A stretch of DNA of 64,000 nt from Micromonospora radicis (GCF_003583405.1 NZ_QXEC01000022.1:26869-90868); one strand, 5' to 3'. Positions 8,514 to 16,965 are shown, counted from the stretch's first letter. Made by a program: numbers and translations. Notes: generated by a model not told the origin, from the letters alone.

Positions 8514-10073
8514 TCAGTCCCGACCGGCGTAGCGGGTGCGCCCCGAGTCGGTGACCTCCTTGCCGAGCCGGCGGCTCAGGTGCAGCCCCTCCAGCACGAA
8601 CTCGACGGCCGCGGCGGCCTGCCCGGGTGTCGGCGCGTCACCGATGCCGAGCCGGTCGAGCACCTTGGCCAGCCCGGGCACGGTGCCCACCTGGCGCAGC
8701 AGCTCGGCCGACGGCACCAGCTCGCCGGTCTCGATCGCCCGGCCCTGCTCGACCAGGGCGGTGAAGCCGGAGAGGTCCAGCCCCGCCAACCGGGCCCGGA
8801 ACGTCTCGGCGGTGGCGGTACGCAGCAGGTGACCGAGGATCTCGACCTCCCGGCCCTCCTCGCCGCTCTCGAACTCCACCTTGCCGCGCAGCGTCGACGT
8901 CACCGGCACCGCGTCACCCACCCGCGCCACGGGGACGGGGTGGGACTCCGCGGGCGCGTCGGCCGGGTCGGCCGACCCGGGACGCGGTGACCGTTCGGCG
9001 GCGGTGAGGCCGGCGCGGCGCAGTGCGGCGGCGGCGACCGTCTCCGCCGCGGCGATGGCGAACCGGGCGGAGACCCCGGAGCGGGGGTCCACCGACGGTG
9101 ACTCCCGCACCGCGCGGGCGAACCGGGCCAGCACCTCCAGGACGTGCTCCGGCACCTCGGCGACCAGGTCGGCCTCCTGCCGGATCAGCGCCAGCTCCAA
9201 CTCCAGCTCGGTCGGATAGTGGGTACGGATCTCGGCACCGAACCGGTCCTTGAGCGGGGTGATGATCCGGCCCCGGTTGGTGTAGTCCTCCGGGTTGGCG
9301 CTGGCCACCAGGAGCAGGTCCAGCGGCAGCCGCAGCTGGTAGCCGCGGACCTGGATGTCCCGTTCCTCCAGCACGTTGAGCAGCGCCACCTGGATCCGTT
9401 CGGCCAGGTCTGGCAGTTCGTTGACCGCGAAGATGCCCCGGTTGGTACGCGGCACCAACCCGAAGTGGATCGTCTCGGGGTCGCCGAGCGTGCGGCCCTG
9501 GGCCAGCCGGATCGGGTCGACGTCACCGATCAGGTCGCCGACGCTGGTGTCCGGGGTGGCGAGCTTCTCGCCGTAGCGCATCGAGCGGTGCAGCCAGCCG
9601 ATCGGAAGGTCGTCGCCGGCCTCGGCGAGCAGGGCCCGCGACGCCGGGGTGACCGGGTGCAGCGGGTGCTCGTTCAGCACCGATCCGGCGATCACCGGCG
9701 TCCACTCGTCCAGCAACGTCACCAGTGACCGGATGAGCCGGGTCTTGCCCTGGCCGCGCTCGCCGAGCAGCACCATGTCGTGCCCGGCGAGCAGGGCCCG
9801 TTCCACCTCGGGCAGCACGGTGTCGTCGTACCCGACGATGCCGGCGAAGCGGGGCTCGCCGCCGCGCATCCGGGCCAGCAGGTTGTCACGCAGTTCCTGT
9901 TTGACGGTGCGGTACCGGTGGCCGGCCGCGCGCAGCGCCCCGAGCGTGCCGGGCAGTCCAGCCGGGGCGCGCAGCGCACCCGCCGCGCCGGGCAGCTCAG
10001 CCGGGGCGCGCAGCGCACCCGGCCTGCCGGGCAGCTCAGCCGGTGGGACCGGGGTTACCGGGGAGTCAGTCAC
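8514..10073 (-). CDS. MoxR/magnesium-chelatase-like AAA+ ATPase
   Basis: 519 residues with a GTG start. Walker A is GERGQGKT at about 104-111. The Walker B region is IFAVNELPDL, where Asn-Glu replaces the usual Asp-Glu. The NPEDYTNRGRIITPL stretch fits the ChlI/MoxR family sensor region. An acidic insert (about 355-420) precedes a helical C-terminus. Residues 10-50 are a tandem 13-residue repeat (LPG..GALRAPAE) not usual for the family. It is the first gene of a tight two-gene operon with the VWA protein. It may energise assembly or activation of an unknown client. Confidence 0.85.
   Translation of the reverse strand: MTDSPVTPVPPAELPGRPGALRAPAELPGAAGALRAPAGLPGTLGALRAAGHRYRTVKQELRDNLLARMRGGEPRFAGIVGYDDTVLPEVERALLAGHDMVLLGERGQGKTRLIRSLVTLLDEWTPVIAGSVLNEHPLHPVTPASRALLAEAGDDLPIGWLHRSMRYGEKLATPDTSVGDLIGDVDPIRLAQGRTLGDPETIHFGLVPRTNRGIFAVNELPDLAERIQVALLNVLEERDIQVRGYQLRLPLDLLLVASANPEDYTNRGRIITPLKDRFGAEIRTHYPTELELELALIRQEADLVAEVPEHVLEVLARFARAVRESPSVDPRSGVSARFAIAAAETVAAAALRRAGLTAAERSPRPGSADPADAPAESHPVPVARVGDAVPVTSTLRGKVEFESGEEGREVEILGHLLRTATAETFRARLAGLDLSGFTALVEQGRAIETGELVPSAELLRQVGTVPGLAKVLDRLGIGDAPTPGQAAAAVEFVLEGLHLSRRLGKEVTDSGRTRYAGRD
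9949..10045. repeat. 39-bp in-frame tandem repeat in the MoxR N-terminus
   Basis: Two full 39-bp copies (9949-9987 and 9988-10026) and part of a third. Each encodes 13 residues of a low-complexity Ala/Leu/Pro/Gly segment ahead of the AAA+ core. The near-identity of the copies indicates recent duplication. Confidence 0.8.
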
Positions 10074-10154
10074 CGGACCAACGCTAGCTCAACCCCAGGC
10101 GCGGCAACGTCGCTCGCCCGAGTCCTCACCCCGACACCGTTGCGGTCCGCACCC

Positions 10155-10167
10155 CGACACTGTGTCG
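10155..10167. promoter_or_regulatory. Short perfect palindrome upstream of the MoxR gene
   Basis: CGACAC-T-GTGTCG, a 6-bp-arm palindrome just past the TetR stop codon and about 80 bases before the MoxR start. The CACCCCGACAC motif containing its left arm is repeated about 23 bases away (near 10127). It could be an operator or part of a terminator. Confidence 0.25.
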
Positions 10168-10171
10168 CCGA

Positions 10172-10777
10172 TCAGGCGTTCGCCGCCGGCTCGGGCGGTT
10201 CGAGGCGGGCCAGCGCGCCGTCGAGGGCGGCCCGCTGGGCGTGGTCGGAGTAGACGGCGGCGTCGACGGCGGCCAGGGCGTTGAGCCCTTCGACGAGGGC
10301 GACCAGGCTGGTCGCGGTGGTGGCGCGGTCGGCCGGCGACCAGTCCGGGCGGACCGCCGCGACCAGGGTGGCGACCCGGTCGACGAACCGGCGGTTGTAG
10401 GACCGGTGCAGGTCGGCCAGGACCGGGTCGGCCAGCGCGGCGGCGAGGAAGCCGACCCACACCCGGGCCTCCTCCCGCTTCTCCTCGGTCGGGGAGGCGG
10501 CCTGCAACAGCAGGGCGCGCAGCGCGGCGGTGGGCGTCGCGGCCGCGGCCTGCGCGGCGTCGGCCCGCTCGCCGGTGCGGCGGTGCAGCAACTCGCGGGC
10601 ATGCACCAGCAGCGCCTGCTTGTCGGCGAAGGCGTGCAACACCATGCCGGTGGTGCAGCCCGCCCGCTCGGCGACCGCGCGCAGGGTGAGACCGGGTAGG
10701 CCGCGCTCGGCCAGCACCGACCAGGTCGCCGCCGACAGGCGCCGCTGCTGGTCGGCCACGTCGCGGCGTCTGGCCAT
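10172..10777 (-). CDS. TetR-family transcriptional regulator
   Basis: 201 residues. The N-terminal TetR helix-turn-helix (about 10-60) reads WSVLAERGLPGLTLRAVAE then a recognition-helix region GCTTGMVLHAFADK. The C-terminal all-helical ligand domain is variable. The gene is divergent from a GNAT acetyltransferase, with overlapping palindromes between the two starts. Autorepression plus repression of the acetyltransferase is the simplest model. The ligand is unknown. Confidence 0.88.
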   Translation of the reverse strand: MARRRDVADQQRRLSAATWSVLAERGLPGLTLRAVAERAGCTTGMVLHAFADKQALLVHARELLHRRTGERADAAQAAAATPTAALRALLLQAASPTEEKREEARVWVGFLAAALADPVLADLHRSYNRRFVDRVATLVAAVRPDWSPADRATTATSLVALVEGLNALAAVDAAVYSDHAQRAALDGALARLEPPEPAANA

Positions 10778-10803
10778 GCCGGTCCTCCGTCCCTCGACCG
10801 ATA

Positions 10804-10836
10804 CCGTAGCGTACGTTACGGTAACGCTTGTTACGG
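10804..10836. promoter_or_regulatory. Composite TetR-type operator
   Basis: Three overlapping inverted repeats sit between the TetR and GNAT starts. An 18-bp near-palindrome lies at 10804-10821 (CCGTA...TACGG). A CGTTAC-G-GTAACG palindrome is centred near 10820. A GTAAC-GCTT-GTTAC repeat lies at 10821-10834. All share the GTTACGG/CCGTAAC half-site. This arrangement suits cooperative binding of two TetR dimers and covers both promoters. Confidence 0.7.
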
Positions 10837-10854
10837 AAACCGGAGGACCGCGCG

Positions 10855-11310
10855 ATGATCAGCATCGAGCACGAACCGTGGGGGTCCAGCGACGGCACCC
10901 GACTACGCGACGCACAGCGCGCCGAACTCGACGCCCGCTACGGCTCCGACGACCACGAGCCGGGCGCGCCACCCACCGCCGAGAGCGTGACCGTCTTCCT
11001 GGTCGCCCGCGACCCCGCCGGCACCGCCGTGGGCTGCGGCGGGCTCCGGCACCTCACCCCCGGCACCGCGGAGATCAAACGGATGTACGTCACCCCGACC
11101 GCCCGGGGAACCGGCGTGGCGACCGCCATCCTGCGCGCCCTGGAAGAGGCCGCCCGCGACACCGGCGTACGCACCCTGCTGCTGGAGACCGGCACCGCCC
11201 AGCCCGACGCGATGCGCTTCTACGAACGCGAGGGCTACCGGCGGATCGCGAACTTCGGCCCGTACCGGGGCGAAGCTCTCTCCGTCTGCTACGCCCGCGA
11301 CCTTCCGTGA
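10855..11310 (+). CDS. GNAT-family N-acetyltransferase
   Basis: A 151-residue single-domain GNAT enzyme. The acetyl-CoA-binding motif A is clear: IKRMYVTPTARGTGVATAI, about residues 77-95, with the R/Q-x-x-G-x-G/A pattern as RGTGVA. The C-terminal strand holds FYEREGYRRI. The ATG at 10855 is preceded by GGAGG at good spacing. An upstream in-frame codon at 10828 would start inside the operator and is rejected. It is divergent from, and probably controlled by, the TetR gene. The acetyl acceptor is unknown. Confidence 0.85.
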   Translation: MISIEHEPWGSSDGTRLRDAQRAELDARYGSDDHEPGAPPTAESVTVFLVARDPAGTAVGCGGLRHLTPGTAEIKRMYVTPTARGTGVATAILRALEEAARDTGVRTLLLETGTAQPDAMRFYEREGYRRIANFGPYRGEALSVCYARDLP

Positions 11311-11332
11311 CCTCGACGGCCGGCGTCCCCGC

Positions 11333-12301
11333 TCACTGCCGCAGTCGGGACTTCACCATTCGCGGTACGGCGGCGAGGCCGGTGACCGGGCGGAACGCCC
11401 GCGCCGCGTTGACCAGGGCGGCGTACTCGTCCTCGGTGAGGTCGATCTCGGCGGCGGCGACGTTGCGCTCCAACTGCTCCACCGTGGACGCGCCGGGAAT
11501 GGCCACCACGTTCGGGTGACGCAGCACGTACGCCAGCGCGATCTGGCTCGGCGTGGCATCGTGTGCGGCGGCCACCTGGCGCAGCGTCTCGATCAGGGCC
11601 GTGCCCCGGGCCAGGTTCTCCGGCAGGAAGTACGGGTTGGCCCGACGCACCGCCCCGACCGGCGGGTGGTGCACGTCGTACCGGCCGGAGAGGAACCCCT
11701 GGGCCAGCGGGCTGTACGCGATGACCAGCCGACCGGCCTGCTCCGCGTACGGAAGCAGATCCTCTTCCGGCCGGCGGTCGAGCATGCTGTACCGGACCTG
11801 GTTGCTCAGCACCCGGCGACCCAGCGCGGCCTCGGCGACCTGCCAGCGACGCAGGCTGTAGTTGCTCACCCCGACCTCGTCGACCAGGCCGACGTCCTGC
11901 AACGCCCGCATGCCGCGCATGGTGGCCTGGTCACCGACCACCGGGTTGGGCTGGTGCACCTGGTACAGGTCGATGCCGGTGACGCCGAGCCGGGCCGCCG
12001 AGGCGACCGCCCGCTGCTGCACCACGGACGCGACCGGCAACACCGGGAAGATCTTGGTGGCTACGTTCACCTTGTCCCGGTCGCCGGCCAGCGCCGCACC
12101 GAGGATCCGTTCACTGCGGCCGAAGCCATACAGTTCGGCGGTGTCGAAGACGGTGACGCCCAACTCGACGGCGCGGCGGACGATGTCCCCCGCCAACCGC
12201 TCGTAGTCCGGGCCGTAGCCCCACTCCCGCGAGCCGAACTGCCAGGTGCCGAGCCCGATCCTGGACAGGGGCTTCGCGGTGTCGAGCTGCACGTGGCGCA
12301 T
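11333..12301 (-). CDS. Aldo/keto reductase
   Basis: 322 residues, a (beta/alpha)8 NADPH-dependent oxidoreductase. The catalytic tetrad is visible in order: Asp in FDTAE, Tyr in ELYG, Lys in VATKIF and His in YQVHQPN. The NADPH-binding C-terminal motif IPGAST is also present. ATG 12301 begins the conserved first strand region (LSRIGLGTWQFG). An upstream start at 12349 adds only a non-conserved tail. The subfamily is the general aldehyde/ketone (YajO/Tas-like) group. The physiological substrate is unknown. Between this gene and the LPMO gene is a C-rich low-complexity spacer. Confidence 0.88.
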   Translation of the reverse strand: MRHVQLDTAKPLSRIGLGTWQFGSREWGYGPDYERLAGDIVRRAVELGVTVFDTAELYGFGRSERILGAALAGDRDKVNVATKIFPVLPVASVVQQRAVASAARLGVTGIDLYQVHQPNPVVGDQATMRGMRALQDVGLVDEVGVSNYSLRRWQVAEAALGRRVLSNQVRYSMLDRRPEEDLLPYAEQAGRLVIAYSPLAQGFLSGRYDVHHPPVGAVRRANPYFLPENLARGTALIETLRQVAAAHDATPSQIALAYVLRHPNVVAIPGASTVEQLERNVAAAEIDLTEDEYAALVNAARAFRPVTGLAAVPRMVKSRLRQ

Positions 12302-12420
12302 AACCCCTGACGGTACCCGCCCACACCCCGCAACCTCACCACTCTCCACTCCCCCACCCCCGCTCCCCCCACGCCCACGCCCACGCCCGCGCCCGCGCGG
12401 GGTGGCGCGGGGTGGGTGGG

Positions 12421-13431
12421 TTACCAGGTGCGGGGGTTGGCGCGGTGGTTGCGGACGGTGCAGGGGCGGCCAGGTGGGGGGCCGCTGCGGGAGCCGCGCA
12501 GACGCATCCCGAGCAGCAGGAGCAGCAGCGCGGCCAGGGCACCGCCGGCCAGCAGCGGCCAGCGCCGGCCGTCCAGGTAGGTCACCGCCGCCACCGGGAC
12601 ATTCGGCCGTACCGCCGCCGCCACCTCGGCACCGCCAACCTCGGCACCGCCCGCCGCAGCGCCTTGGGACGGCACGTCGGGAGACGGCACGTCGGGAGAC
12701 GGCACGTCGGGAGACGGCACGTCGGGAGACGGCACGTCGGGGGACGGGGCGTCGGGAGACGGGGCGTCGATCTCGTCCGCCGTCGGGGCACCCTGGTCAG
12801 TGGCCTGCCCCGCCGGTCGGATGTCCACGTCGGAGCAGGAGTAGTAGGTGTCGGCGGTGTCGGAGTTCCGCCAGATCGTGTAGATCAGGTGCCGGCCGGT
12901 ACGGTCCGCCGGCAGCCGCGCCGACATCTGGTACGCCCCGTCGCGTACCGGCGGGTCAGTGGCCCGCAGGAACGGCAGCACGTCCAGATCCGCCCAGGTC
13001 AGTTTCCGGGTCGGCGAGTAGCCGTCCCGGGTCAGGTAGAGCCGGAAGGTGCCCTTGTGCGGGATCGTGGTCCGGTAGCGGATCGGGAACTCCACACCGG
13101 CCGTCAACGGGGTCGCCGGCCAGTCGGACCGTGGCAGGTCCAGCCCCCGGTACGCCGACAGCCCACCGCTGCACAGCTCGGTGTCGGGGATCCGTTCCCG
13201 GTCCCGGCCCTGTACCCCGAAGACCCGGATGTTGTCCCACTCGCGCAGCGCGGCGCCGTCCGCGACCGCCGCCCGGCAGGCCGGAGTGTCCACGTGCGGA
13301 CCGTCCGGAGCGCAGCCGAGGGTACGACTGACCGGGTAGGCCGGTGCGCCGTGCGCGGCGGCGGGCGGCGCGCCGGCCGTCACCGCGACGAGGGCGAACA
13401 GCAGGGCAACGGCACCTCGACGTACGGTCAT
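12421..13431 (-). CDS. Membrane-anchored AA10 lytic polysaccharide monooxygenase
   Basis: 336 residues. A signal peptide ends at AAA26, so the mature protein starts at His27 (HGAP), the first histidine-brace ligand. The second brace His is H125 in PHKGTFRLYLT. The family motif GRHLIYTIWRNSDT and a Tyr-rich YYSCSDV end the catalytic domain at about 205. A Pro-Ser-Pro-Asp-Val repeat linker (about 220-250) is followed by a transmembrane helix (LLAGGALAALLLLLLGM) and a basic tail. AA10 enzymes use copper to cleave chitin or cellulose oxidatively. Most are secreted with a carbohydrate-binding module, so a C-terminal membrane anchor is unusual. Confidence 0.87.
   Translation of the reverse strand: MTVRRGAVALLFALVAVTAGAPPAAAHGAPAYPVSRTLGCAPDGPHVDTPACRAAVADGAALREWDNIRVFGVQGRDRERIPDTELCSGGLSAYRGLDLPRSDWPATPLTAGVEFPIRYRTTIPHKGTFRLYLTRDGYSPTRKLTWADLDVLPFLRATDPPVRDGAYQMSARLPADRTGRHLIYTIWRNSDTADTYYSCSDVDIRPAGQATDQGAPTADEIDAPSPDAPSPDVPSPDVPSPDVPSPDVPSPDVPSQGAAAGGAEVGGAEVAAAVRPNVPVAAVTYLDGRRWPLLAGGALAALLLLLLGMRLRGSRSGPPPGRPCTVRNHRANPRTW
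12668..12772. repeat. 15-bp tandem repeat encoding the LPMO linker
   Basis: Seven consecutive 15-bp units (consensus GACGGCACGTCGGGA on the plus strand) encode PSPDV/PSPDA on the minus strand. The first units are identical and the last two diverge. It is an expandable linker that would set the distance of the enzyme from the membrane. Confidence 0.85.
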
Positions 13432-13498
13432 GGCGTTCGGACCTCCCGCGCACTAGTACGGATGCGGGGGCCGAACAGTTCGACCGGCCGGAGCCGGG

Positions 13499-14404
13499 CT
13501 ACGGGCGGCGGTGGGCGCGGGGGGACTGGCCGGTGACCCGCTTCACGGCGACGCTCAGGGCGCTCTCGGAGCCGTAGCCGACGGCGTGGGCGATGCCGGC
13601 CAGGGTCTCCTCACCACGCCGGAGCCGGTCGACGGCCAGCTCGACCCGCCAGTGGGTGAGGTACTCCAGCGGCCCACTGCCGACCACCTCCTTGAACCGG
13701 GCGGCCAGCGTCGACCGGGAGACCGAGGCCGCGCGCGCCAGTTCCGCCACGCTCCACGGCCGGGCCGGCTGCCGGTGCATCTCGCGCAGTGCCGCCGCGA
13801 CCACCGGGTCGGCCAGCCCGGCCAGCCACCCGGAGGTGAGTTGCGGTTCGTGTGCCAACTGGTGCCGGATGACCTGGATGAGCATCATGGCGGCGAGGTG
13901 CTCGGCGACCAGCGCCGCACCGGCCCGCTGGTGCCGCAGCTCGGTGTCGATCTGGGCGATCGCCCAACCGATGGCGGTGGCCTCGGCGGTGGCGGCGGGC
14001 ACGTGGATCACCGGCGGCAGGCCGTCGAGCAGCAGCGCGCGGGCCCGCGTACCGAAGTGGAAGGCGCCGCCGACGGCGGCGAAGTCGTCGCCGACTCCGG
14101 TGCGCGCCACGCCGTCGGTGGCCGCCTCGAAGATCGGCCGGGCCGGCACCGCGACCGCCGCCGGGTCGCTGAGGAGCAGGTACGGCAGCGGACGGGTGAG
14201 CAGGAAGCAGTCGCCCGCGGCGAGTGGGAGTGGTTCGGGGCGGCCGCCGAGGCGCAGCAAGCAGGTGCCGCGCCGGACGGCGTTGAACTTGATCCCGTCC
14301 GGTGCGTCGAAACGGAGCGCCCAGCTGCCGCCCGCCACCATACTGGCGGAGACCTGACTGGTGGTGCCGAGCAGCGTCAGCACGTCGTGCAGCGGGTCCA
14401 CCAT
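13499..14404 (-). CDS. AraC-family transcriptional regulator with cupin sensor
   Basis: 301 residues. The N-terminal cupin_6-type sensor domain (about 1-180) contains LAAGDCFLLTRPLPYLL. The C-terminal AraC double HTH (about 200-300) contains SVAELARAASVSRSTLAARF and a second HTH LAGIAHAVGYGSESALS. It is divergent from a short-chain dehydrogenase with a 78-base intergenic region carrying nested inverted repeats, so it most likely regulates that gene. The ATG at 14404 is used, but a GTG immediately upstream is equally possible. Confidence 0.87.
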   Translation of the reverse strand: MVDPLHDVLTLLGTTSQVSASMVAGGSWALRFDAPDGIKFNAVRRGTCLLRLGGRPEPLPLAAGDCFLLTRPLPYLLLSDPAAVAVPARPIFEAATDGVARTGVGDDFAAVGGAFHFGTRARALLLDGLPPVIHVPAATAEATAIGWAIAQIDTELRHQRAGAALVAEHLAAMMLIQVIRHQLAHEPQLTSGWLAGLADPVVAAALREMHRQPARPWSVAELARAASVSRSTLAARFKEVVGSGPLEYLTHWRVELAVDRLRRGEETLAGIAHAVGYGSESALSVAVKRVTGQSPRAHRRP

Positions 14405-14418
14405 CACCCCATTGGACG

Positions 14419-14448
14419 ATTGCTAAAGAATCCCGGACGGGAAGCAAT
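14419..14448. promoter_or_regulatory. Nested inverted repeats between AraC and SDR genes
   Basis: An ATTGCT...AGCAAT pair (14419-14424 and 14443-14448) encloses a TCCCG-GA-CGGGA palindrome (14431-14442). It sits in the 78-base divergent region and is the likely binding site of the adjacent AraC-type regulator. Confidence 0.45.
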
Positions 14449-14482
14449 AGTACGTCCAGGTCCGCTGTCTTACGGTGGCCTC

Positions 14483-15454
14483 ATGGATGCCAACACCAAC
14501 ACCCGACCGCGGGTGGTCACCCCGTTCGGGCCCCGGACCACGGCCGCGGAGGTGCTGGCCGGAGTCGACCTCACCGGCCGCCGGGTCATCGTCACCGGCG
14601 GCGCCTCCGGCCTCGGCACCGAGACGGTGCGCGCACTGGCCGGCGCCGGTGCGGAGGTGACCATCGCGGTACGCCGGCCGGCTGCCGCCGCGGAACTGGT
14701 CGAAGAACTCGCCGCCGCGCCGGGCTCGGCCCGCGCCGCCCGACTCGACCTGTCCGACCTGACCTCGGTGGCCGCCTTCCTGGCCGACTGGCAGGGCCCG
14801 GTCGACGCCGTCGTGGGCAACGCCGGGGTGATGGCCGTGCCGCAGCGGCAGCTGAGCGCGCAGGGCTGGGAGGCCCAGCTCGCCACCAACCACCTGGGGC
14901 ACTTCGCGCTGGTGACCGGCCTGTACGACAACCTGCGCGCGGCCGGTTCGGCCCGGGTGGTGGTGGTCAGTTCGGGTGCCCACCTGCGGGCACCCTTCGA
15001 CTTCGCCGACCCGCACTTCGCCCAGCGCCCGTACGACCGCTGGTCGGCGTACGGCCAGTCGAAGACCGCCACGGTGCTGTTCACCGTCGGCATCGCCAAC
15101 CGCTGGGCGGACCAGGGCATCACCGCCAACGCCGCCAACCCCGGCTACATCCTGACCAACCTTCAGCGGCACCTGGACGACGAGACGATGCGGGCCTTCG
15201 GGGTACTCGACGAGGCCGGCAACCGCGTCCCGCTGGACTACTACAAGACGCCGGAGCAGGGCGCCTCGACCTCGGTGCTGCTGGCCGCCTCGCCCCTGGT
15301 CGAGGGCGTCACCGGGCGGTACTTCGAGGACAACCAGGAGGCCGAGGTGGCACCGGATCCCGCGGCGGCCGAGGCGGGTGTCGCCCCGCACGCCCTCGAC
15401 CCGGCGGCGGCCGAACGCCTGTGGGCGTACTCGGAGCAGGCCGTCGCCGCCTGA
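14483..15454 (+). CDS. Short-chain dehydrogenase/reductase (retinol-dehydrogenase-like)
   Basis: 323 residues, a classical SDR Rossmann fold. The cofactor motif is TGGASGLG, and the family NAG motif is NAGVM. The catalytic Ser is in VVSSGAH and the catalytic YxxxK is in YGQSK. Length beyond 300 residues and the overall sequence resemble the WWOX/retinol dehydrogenase-like group found in actinobacteria. The substrate is unknown. It starts at ATG 14483, divergent from an AraC-type regulator, and converges on an aldehyde dehydrogenase with paired hairpins between. Confidence 0.88.
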   Translation: MDANTNTRPRVVTPFGPRTTAAEVLAGVDLTGRRVIVTGGASGLGTETVRALAGAGAEVTIAVRRPAAAAELVEELAAAPGSARAARLDLSDLTSVAAFLADWQGPVDAVVGNAGVMAVPQRQLSAQGWEAQLATNHLGHFALVTGLYDNLRAAGSARVVVVSSGAHLRAPFDFADPHFAQRPYDRWSAYGQSKTATVLFTVGIANRWADQGITANAANPGYILTNLQRHLDDETMRAFGVLDEAGNRVPLDYYKTPEQGASTSVLLAASPLVEGVTGRYFEDNQEAEVAPDPAAAEAGVAPHALDPAAAERLWAYSEQAVAA

Positions 15455-15472
15455 GACCCGCAGCGCCACTTC

Positions 15473-15529
15473 CGGTCGGGCCGTGGCCCGACCGACGGTC
15501 GGGCCGGGAGGAACGGTCCCTCCCGGCCC
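15473..15529. terminator. Paired hairpins between convergent SDR and aldehyde dehydrogenase genes
   Basis: The first stem-loop has 9-bp arms (15473-15481 / 15486-15494, 4-base loop). The second has 11-bp arms (15501-15511 / 15519-15529, 7-base loop). All arms are GC-rich and perfect. Their place between two convergent stops indicates bidirectional termination. Confidence 0.75.
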
Positions 15530-15537
15530 CGACTCGC

Positions 15538-16965
15538 TCAGCGCTGGATGGCCTTGGTCTCCAGGAACTCCGCCAGGCCGGCGCTGCCGAACTCACGGCC
15601 GTTGCCGGACTGCTTGTAGCCGCCGAAGGGCGCCAGCGGGTTCCACTGGCCGCCGTTGACGTCGACCTGCCCGGCCCGCAGCCGCCGGGCGACGGCGAGG
15701 GCGTGCTCTGGCTCGCCGAAGACGCCGGAGGTGAGGCCGTACACGGTGCCGTTGGCGATCTCCACGGCCTCGTCCTCGTCGGCGTACGGGATGATCGTCA
15801 GCACCGGGCCGAAGATCTCCTCCTGCGCGATGGCCGAGTTCGGGTCGACCCCGGCGAAGATCGTCGGCCGGATGTAGGCGCCCTTCTCCAGCCCCTCCGG
15901 CCGGCCGGGCCCGCCGTACACCAGCGTCGCGCCGTCGGCGATGCCGCGCCGGATGTAGCCGTCGACCTTCTCCCGGTGCGCCTCGTACGCCATCGGGCCG
16001 ATCCGGGTGGTCTCGTCGGTCGGGTCGCCGACGGTGTACTGGGCGGCGGCGGCCACCGCCAGCCGGACCACCTCGTCGTGCCGCGCGGCCGGCACCAGCA
16101 TCCGCGGCCACGCGCCGCAGACCTGGCCACTGTTGGCGAACGCCATCATCACCCCGGTCTCGACCGCCTTCGGCAGGTCGGCGTCGTCGAGGATCACGTT
16201 GGCGCCCTTGCCGCCCAGTTCGAGCGCGACCCGCTTGACGGTCCCGGCCGCCACCGCGGAGATCCGCCGGCCGGCCCGGGTCGAGCCGGTGAAGGAGATC
16301 ATGTCGATGTCCGGATGCGCCGAGATCGCCTCGCCGACGACCGCACCGGTGCCGTACACCACGTTGAACACCCCGGCCGGCAGCCCCGCCTCGGCGGTGA
16401 CCTCCGCGAGGAACTGCGCGTTCAGCGGCGCGACCTCGGACGGCTTGAGCACCAGGGTGTTGCCGGCGAGCAGCGCGGGTGCCAACTTCGACATGATCTG
16501 CTGCACCGGGAAGTTCCACGGCGTGATCGCGCCGACCACTCCGATCGGCTCCCGGACGATCAGGGACGTGCCGATCTCCTCGGTCCAGGCGAAGTCCTCG
16601 GCCACCGCGGCGAACGCCTCGACGATCGCGACCGGGAAGCCGATCTGGGCGGCCCGGGACATGGTCAGCGGGGAGCCCATCTCGGCGGTGATGGTGGCCG
16701 CGAGCTCCTCGCTCCGCTCGCGTAGTCCCGCGCCGACGCGCCGCAGCAGCGCCACTCGCTCGGCGGGCGGGGTCGCCGCCCAGCCGGGGAAGGCGGCGCG
16801 GGCGGCGGCGACGGCCCGGTCCACGTCGGCGGCGGTGCCGGCGGGCACCTCGGCGACGATCTCACCGGTGGCGGGGTTGACGACGGCGGTGGTTTCGACC
16901 GATCCGGCGGGGACCACCTCGCCGTTGATCCAGTGGCCGGTCGGGGTGTGGGTGTTGGTAGTCAT
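15538..16965 (-). CDS. NAD(P)-dependent aldehyde dehydrogenase
   Basis: 475 residues covering the whole ALDH superfamily fold. TPWNFPVQQ (substrate/cofactor region), the NAD-binding SFTGSTRAGRRI, the catalytic Glu in LELGGKGA, the catalytic Cys in NSGQVCGAW and the EIFGPVLTI motif are all present and in order. ATG 16965 is chosen. An in-frame start 8 codons upstream (16989) is possible. It oxidises an aldehyde to its acid, but the sequence does not reveal which one. The 253-base gap to the divergent XRE gene contains no recognisable gene. Confidence 0.9.
   Translation of the reverse strand: MTTNTHTPTGHWINGEVVPAGSVETTAVVNPATGEIVAEVPAGTAADVDRAVAAARAAFPGWAATPPAERVALLRRVGAGLRERSEELAATITAEMGSPLTMSRAAQIGFPVAIVEAFAAVAEDFAWTEEIGTSLIVREPIGVVGAITPWNFPVQQIMSKLAPALLAGNTLVLKPSEVAPLNAQFLAEVTAEAGLPAGVFNVVYGTGAVVGEAISAHPDIDMISFTGSTRAGRRISAVAAGTVKRVALELGGKGANVILDDADLPKAVETGVMMAFANSGQVCGAWPRMLVPAARHDEVVRLAVAAAAQYTVGDPTDETTRIGPMAYEAHREKVDGYIRRGIADGATLVYGGPGRPEGLEKGAYIRPTIFAGVDPNSAIAQEEIFGPVLTIIPYADEDEAVEIANGTVYGLTSGVFGEPEHALAVARRLRAGQVDVNGGQWNPLAPFGGYKQSGNGREFGSAGLAEFLETKAIQR

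Noticed and set aside
12302..12420. C-rich spacer between the LPMO and aldo/keto reductase genes as a functional RNA
   Set aside because: Simple CCCACGC/CCCGCGC low complexity. Only weak GC hairpins, no recognisable RNA family.
12668..12772. CRISPR-like array
   Set aside because: A contiguous 15-bp in-frame coding repeat without spacers. It encodes a protein linker.
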